Source: Fusibacter tunisiensis (lineage in GTDB: Bacteria > Bacillota > Clostridia > Peptostreptococcales > Acidaminobacteraceae). From it: a DNA stretch of 64,000 nucleotides. A program made the position numbers and the translations under genes. The stretch lies in contig NZ_JAFBDT010000002.1 of assembly GCF_016908355.1 (NCBI RefSeq), forward strand, positions 1 through 64,000, given 5' to 3'. Below, one piece after another: positions 60,812 through 64,000 of this stretch (position 1 is the first letter of the stretch; the number at the start of each line of letters is the position of its first letter). The notes below the pieces were generated by a model that was given only the letters and a program-made list of their open reading frames with translations, did no database searches and had not been told where the DNA came from.

Positions 60812-63800
60812 TTATAAAGTGCTTGTAGCGTTTCTGCATGTGTTATGTTGCGGTTTGGCGCAAGTTCTGTTTCTGACACACCATTGAACGTGCCTGTGTT
60901 TAAAACAGTTGAAACCGCGTCGACAGCATCAGCAGGGATGAGGTCTTTATCAGAATAAGTGTCCAGGCGATTGTCATAATCAACTGGTCTTTTATTGACT
61001 TCAAGGAAATCTGCAAACACAAGCATTGCCTCTAGACGTGTAAGTGTCTGATTGTAAACAGACTCGGACCAGTCAATCCCAGTGTAGTCTCTGAAGAATT
61101 CCACATAAGCCTTGAAATCACCTTTTGTAACTGCAGCGTCTGGATCCATAGTATCCATATTAACCAAATCGCCGAAATCACTCATAAAACGAATGGTATG
61201 CTCACTCCAATGACCAATAACCAATGACTCAGGCTCAGAAATCACAACATCGGCCCGGTCTCTCACTCGAATTCTTGGTCTAACAGCATCAATTGACGAT
61301 AGACCAACAGCCGTAATCGGTGCATCTATCACAAGATTTTCAATCTCTTTGTCTTTGGTAATGTAGCCATCAATAAAGACACGGCAAGTTTCGCCAGAAG
61401 CATCTGTAACATAAATACTTTCCACCACGCCATTTACCAAGTCAATTTTTGATACACGACCTGAAACCTCAACCAAACTGCCAAGATAGGTTGCTAACTC
61501 AATAGCTTCAGCAGTGGCTTTAATTGGTTCAGGAAGGGCCTTAACCGCTTGATCTACAATCGTAATCTTTTCAACATTCAGTTGACGCTCGCCATTATAA
61601 GAACTTGTTGTTCCTGTAATACGAACAGTTTGACCCGCCTGTAAATCTCCTGCTACAGGGAAAACATTAATTCCTGCACTTGCATCCTGAACATAAATCG
61701 TATCGAAGAACGCAGTCTCTTTATCATAACCAGAAGCATTTGAAGTGGCAATTCCCTCAATCGTGAACTTTTCGCCTTCTTCAGCAGCATGAACAGCCTT
61801 AATATCAGTAACAACAACTGGATTAACAGAAGCAACCACATTTTCTAAAATCGTAAAGTTGCTATAAGCTGGTGTTGAATAGCTGTCCAAAGCAACTTGA
61901 ATCTCAAAGTTACTCATAAACGCAGCACCTGCAGCAATAATCGTTGCTGATGTTTCCCCATAGGATACCGTCTCTGACGCAGCTACCATATGCTTGTTAT
62001 CGTATTTAGGAACTTCAACGCCTTCAATACCAGTAGTGCCATCACCATCACTATCAGACGACTCACTGGTTTCAAACCCATAAACCATTGGATTTACAGT
62101 TGCAGCAAGCGTTTTTGTTGGCATGCCTTCACCATCTACAGCATAAATAGATGCCCCGCCATAATTGGAATAAACCTGCTCTCCAGGAAGAACACCTTCC
62201 AAGAAAGGATTGTCTAAATTGTATTCTTCAAGGTAAAGACGCTGAGGTTGTCCACCATTATTCACATCATCCTTAATCTGATCATCTGCAATTCTAAGGC
62301 TTGATCCAAGCGCCTTAAGCAAACGGTTTTGCTGAGCAGACATTTGATCTTCCGCTGGAAGCGCGTAAGGTGTTCCATCCGTATAAGCTTCATAATTCTC
62401 GTAATAATCACTCCACCCTGTTACAATTACAGTTTTTCCAGATTCCGCAAATGCTTTAATCGCTTCAATCTCTTCATCTGAATAATTGCTGTAACCCACA
62501 AGGAAATCACGACCATCCCGGCGTGTAGGCGGTGTAAATATCAACATCTCATACTTATCATTTTGAGTTGCCGCAAGAAGGGCTTCACGCGTCTCGAGCT
62601 CAACAACGCGAACATCGAAATCGACCGCCATAGTGGCAAAATTGCCCATGGAATCCTTATAGTTCCCACGTACATACTCATTGTTATGACTTGCATCAAT
62701 ACCAATATAAATCAATTTTTCACTGTCTCTAACATTAAGTGTGGCTGTCTGTGTAAACTGACGTGACTCACCATTTACTTCAATAGTAGCCGTAAGCACA
62801 ACTGTCTCAACGCGTGCCTCACTTGGTGTATAGTCTAAACTGTATTTGTAAACGCTTGCAGAATCAATTGGTTGATTCAGCGTTTCAGTCTCAACCACAT
62901 CACCATTGACAGAATAAGACATCTCTTTTACAACAGCCGCTTCAAACTCATTGTTAAAAAGCGTCGCTTCCAGTGTTAGCGCTTCATTTGTAACAGGCAT
63001 TTTAGTTGTCGTATCAAAAGAACTAACGCCCACTAACGGTGCTTGACCAATCCATACAGGAGCCGTTACAGCTATATGCTTATCCGCTTGTGTCACACGC
63101 ACATAATAATATCCTTGGTCTGGTTCAAGTTCAAAGTCCCATTCTACTGAATTGTCTTCAAATGATTTGCTGGCAGCAATTCGACCGCCATTTGTAATAA
63201 TATCAATTTTAGAAATAACATCTGCATCATCTGGATCACTTACATTTACAGAAAACTTCAACGCCTCAGTTGGCACTTCTGCAATAATAGAACCCAGCAT
63301 TTGGTCATTTACAGTATATGTGATGTTTAAATTATGATCTTCAGTTGCATAAACGGACATATTCTTGAGCCCTTTCAACAGGCCATCTTCACTAAGTGTA
63401 TCCGTTATAATAACTGTACGTGCAGTATTTGAATTTCCCCACTTACCTTTATGGTTGTCTTGGTTGTTGGTAGGGGCAACATGCCAGCCTTTATCAAGGG
63501 CTTTCGTATATTCTGCATAACTTGCAAAATAGCCACCTGAATCAATGGCACCTTCACCATTACCCACCTCAACAGCTACCATTTTGTTGTCATAAGATGG
63601 TGACCAGTAGGCAAAATCAGAAAATGTTCCAAAAGTTGTTCCAGGATGGTTAAATTGAGATAAGTTTGCCATCGGGTCTGTATCTTGAATCAGCATGTCA
63701 TAGTAGGCCTGCATGCCTGCATCATTTGACTTGCTATTAAGATCATTATTATTTCGGCTTACAAGACCATCTGAATTAAACGTGTTGATGTGTCCCGGGC

Positions 63801-64000
63801 CACCAGACCATGTCATTTCAAAGCCAGGAAGCGTAATGGCTTTTCCGAAATTATCTTCATTGAAGTCACGCATGGTTTGAACGTATGTGTTCCACTTTTC
63901 TAAACTTTCAGGTGTCATCAACGTCTTGTCGTTAAGTGCTTCTGCTGGATTTGCCGCTGAAGTTGTATCAAAATAGTTGGAGTGATCGGTAATCGAAATA
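60799..64000 (-). CDS. CehA/McbA-type PHP metallohydrolase with SLH region (5' part off-window)
   Basis: Over 1060 residues seen; the frame stays open to the window edge, so the N-terminus is missing. The visible start ITDHSNYFD is a PHP-type metal-binding motif of the CehA/McbA family, continued by GFEMTWSGGPGHINTFN, HPGTTF and DNHKGKWG. Beta-rich domains follow, including one with IEVNGESRQFTQTATL and an OB-like nucleic-acid-binding or 'DUF5689'-like part (VRITGTTSSYNGERQLNVEK). The C-terminal 150 residues look like SLH repeats (AAVTKGDFKAYVEFF, LTRLEAMLVFADFL, ITHAETLQALYNLM). Probably a large cell-surface phosphoesterase or nuclease. The 20-bp duplication sits at its stop codon. Confidence 0.82.
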   Translation of the reverse strand, partial: ISITDHSNYFDTTSAANPAEALNDKTLMTPESLEKWNTYVQTMRDFNEDNFGKAITLPGFEMTWSGGPGHINTFNSDGLVSRNNNDLNSKSNDAGMQAYYDMLIQDTDPMANLSQFNHPGTTFGTFSDFAYWSPSYDNKMVAVEVGNGEGAIDSGGYFASYAEYTKALDKGWHVAPTNNQDNHKGKWGNSNTARTVIITDTLSEDGLLKGLKNMSVYATEDHNLNITYTVNDQMLGSIIAEVPTEALKFSVNVSDPDDADVISKIDIITNGGRIAASKSFEDNSVEWDFELEPDQGYYYVRVTQADKHIAVTAPVWIGQAPLVGVSSFDTTTKMPVTNEALTLEATLFNNEFEAAVVKEMSYSVNGDVVETETLNQPIDSASVYKYSLDYTPSEARVETVVLTATIEVNGESRQFTQTATLNVRDSEKLIYIGIDASHNNEYVRGNYKDSMGNFATMAVDFDVRVVELETREALLAATQNDKYEMLIFTPPTRRDGRDFLVGYSNYSDEEIEAIKAFAESGKTVIVTGWSDYYENYEAYTDGTPYALPAEDQMSAQQNRLLKALGSSLRIADDQIKDDVNNGGQPQRLYLEEYNLDNPFLEGVLPGEQVYSNYGGASIYAVDGEGMPTKTLAATVNPMVYGFETSESSDSDGDGTTGIEGVEVPKYDNKHMVAASETVSYGETSATIIAAGAAFMSNFEIQVALDSYSTPAYSNFTILENVVASVNPVVVTDIKAVHAAEEGEKFTIEGIATSNASGYDKETAFFDTIYVQDASAGINVFPVAGDLQAGQTVRITGTTSSYNGERQLNVEKITIVDQAVKALPEPIKATAEAIELATYLGSLVEVSGRVSKIDLVNGVVESIYVTDASGETCRVFIDGYITKDKEIENLVIDAPITAVGLSSIDAVRPRIRVRDRADVVISEPESLVIGHWSEHTIRFMSDFGDLVNMDTMDPDAAVTKGDFKAYVEFFRDYTGIDWSESVYNQTLTRLEAMLVFADFLEVNKRPVDYDNRLDTYSDKDLIPADAVDAVSTVLNTGTFNGVSETELAPNRNITHAETLQALYNLMH

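Noticed and set aside
1-64000. tRNA and rRNA genes
   Set aside because: I looked for the GGTTCGAATCC-type T-loop and rRNA core stretches on both strands and found none.

Overview
The window looks like a chromosomal piece of an anaerobic, low-to-moderate GC member of the Bacillota (class Clostridia). The signs are AGGAGG-type ribosome binding sites before almost every gene, short intergenic gaps, S-layer homology proteins, a Gram-positive type pyruvate dehydrogenase operon, an ornithine-racemase-like enzyme, alpha-ribazole salvage genes and many c-di-GMP proteins. I cannot name a genus. No rRNA or tRNA gene was seen. From the left edge to about 45.7 kb nearly every gene lies on the minus strand; the exceptions are an HTH gene at 18.2 kb and a protein kinase at 34 kb.

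Layout. 0-7 kb: a possible IS200/IS605-type end, a calcium-loop protein, a sigma-54 activator, a DUF1858/hemerythrin trio and a GGDEF/HD-GYP sensor. 7-12.7 kb: lplA-pdhA-pdhB-pdhC-lpdA, a complete pyruvate dehydrogenase operon with its own lipoate ligase and a Fur-like box in front. 12.8-23 kb: an S-layer homology protein, two paralogous TPR-GAF-GGDEF proteins on either side of a divergent small-protein/HTH pair, an AI-2E family transporter and hisS. 23-34 kb: a surface-polysaccharide cluster (glycosyltransferase, VanZ, FlaA1/CapD-like dehydratase, O-antigen ligase-like protein, galU) with an EAL protein and an ornithine-racemase-like enzyme. 34-36.6 kb: an unusual membrane Ser/Thr kinase and an Ldh/MDH2-family oxidoreductase. 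36.9-46 kb: a riboswitch-controlled cobalamin operon (btuFCD, cobU, cobQ, cobS, a CobU-like protein, cbiB, cobD, cblT, cblS) that salvages corrinoids and alpha-ribazole and contains no cobT. 46-48.7 kb: an intact chemoreceptor and one broken by a small repeat.

48.9-60.6 kb is a mobile, more A+T-rich accessory region. It holds an IS3-family element, a defence-like cassette on the minus strand (DUF1413 protein, SF1 helicase with a long coiled coil, phosphoribosyltransferase, DprA-like protein, HAD phosphatase), then an array of stem-loops with a conserved loop, a RepA/DnaB-like ATPase, a ribbon-helix-helix protein, a small protein and a large serine recombinase, which together resemble an integrative mobilizable element. 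60.8-64 kb carries a large CehA/McbA-type surface protein with C-terminal SLH region, cut off by the window end.

The observation I rate highest is a family of small inverted-repeat elements (four good copies and one fragment between 35 and 61 kb). Two copies sit between TTAA duplicates. One copy splits a chemoreceptor gene, and its removal on paper restores the reading frame. The same family supplies the C-terminal tails of two unrelated proteins and lies directly against promoter boxes of other genes. The second is the coupled PRTase-DprA-HAD cassette beside the SF1 helicase, and the third is the stem-loop array.
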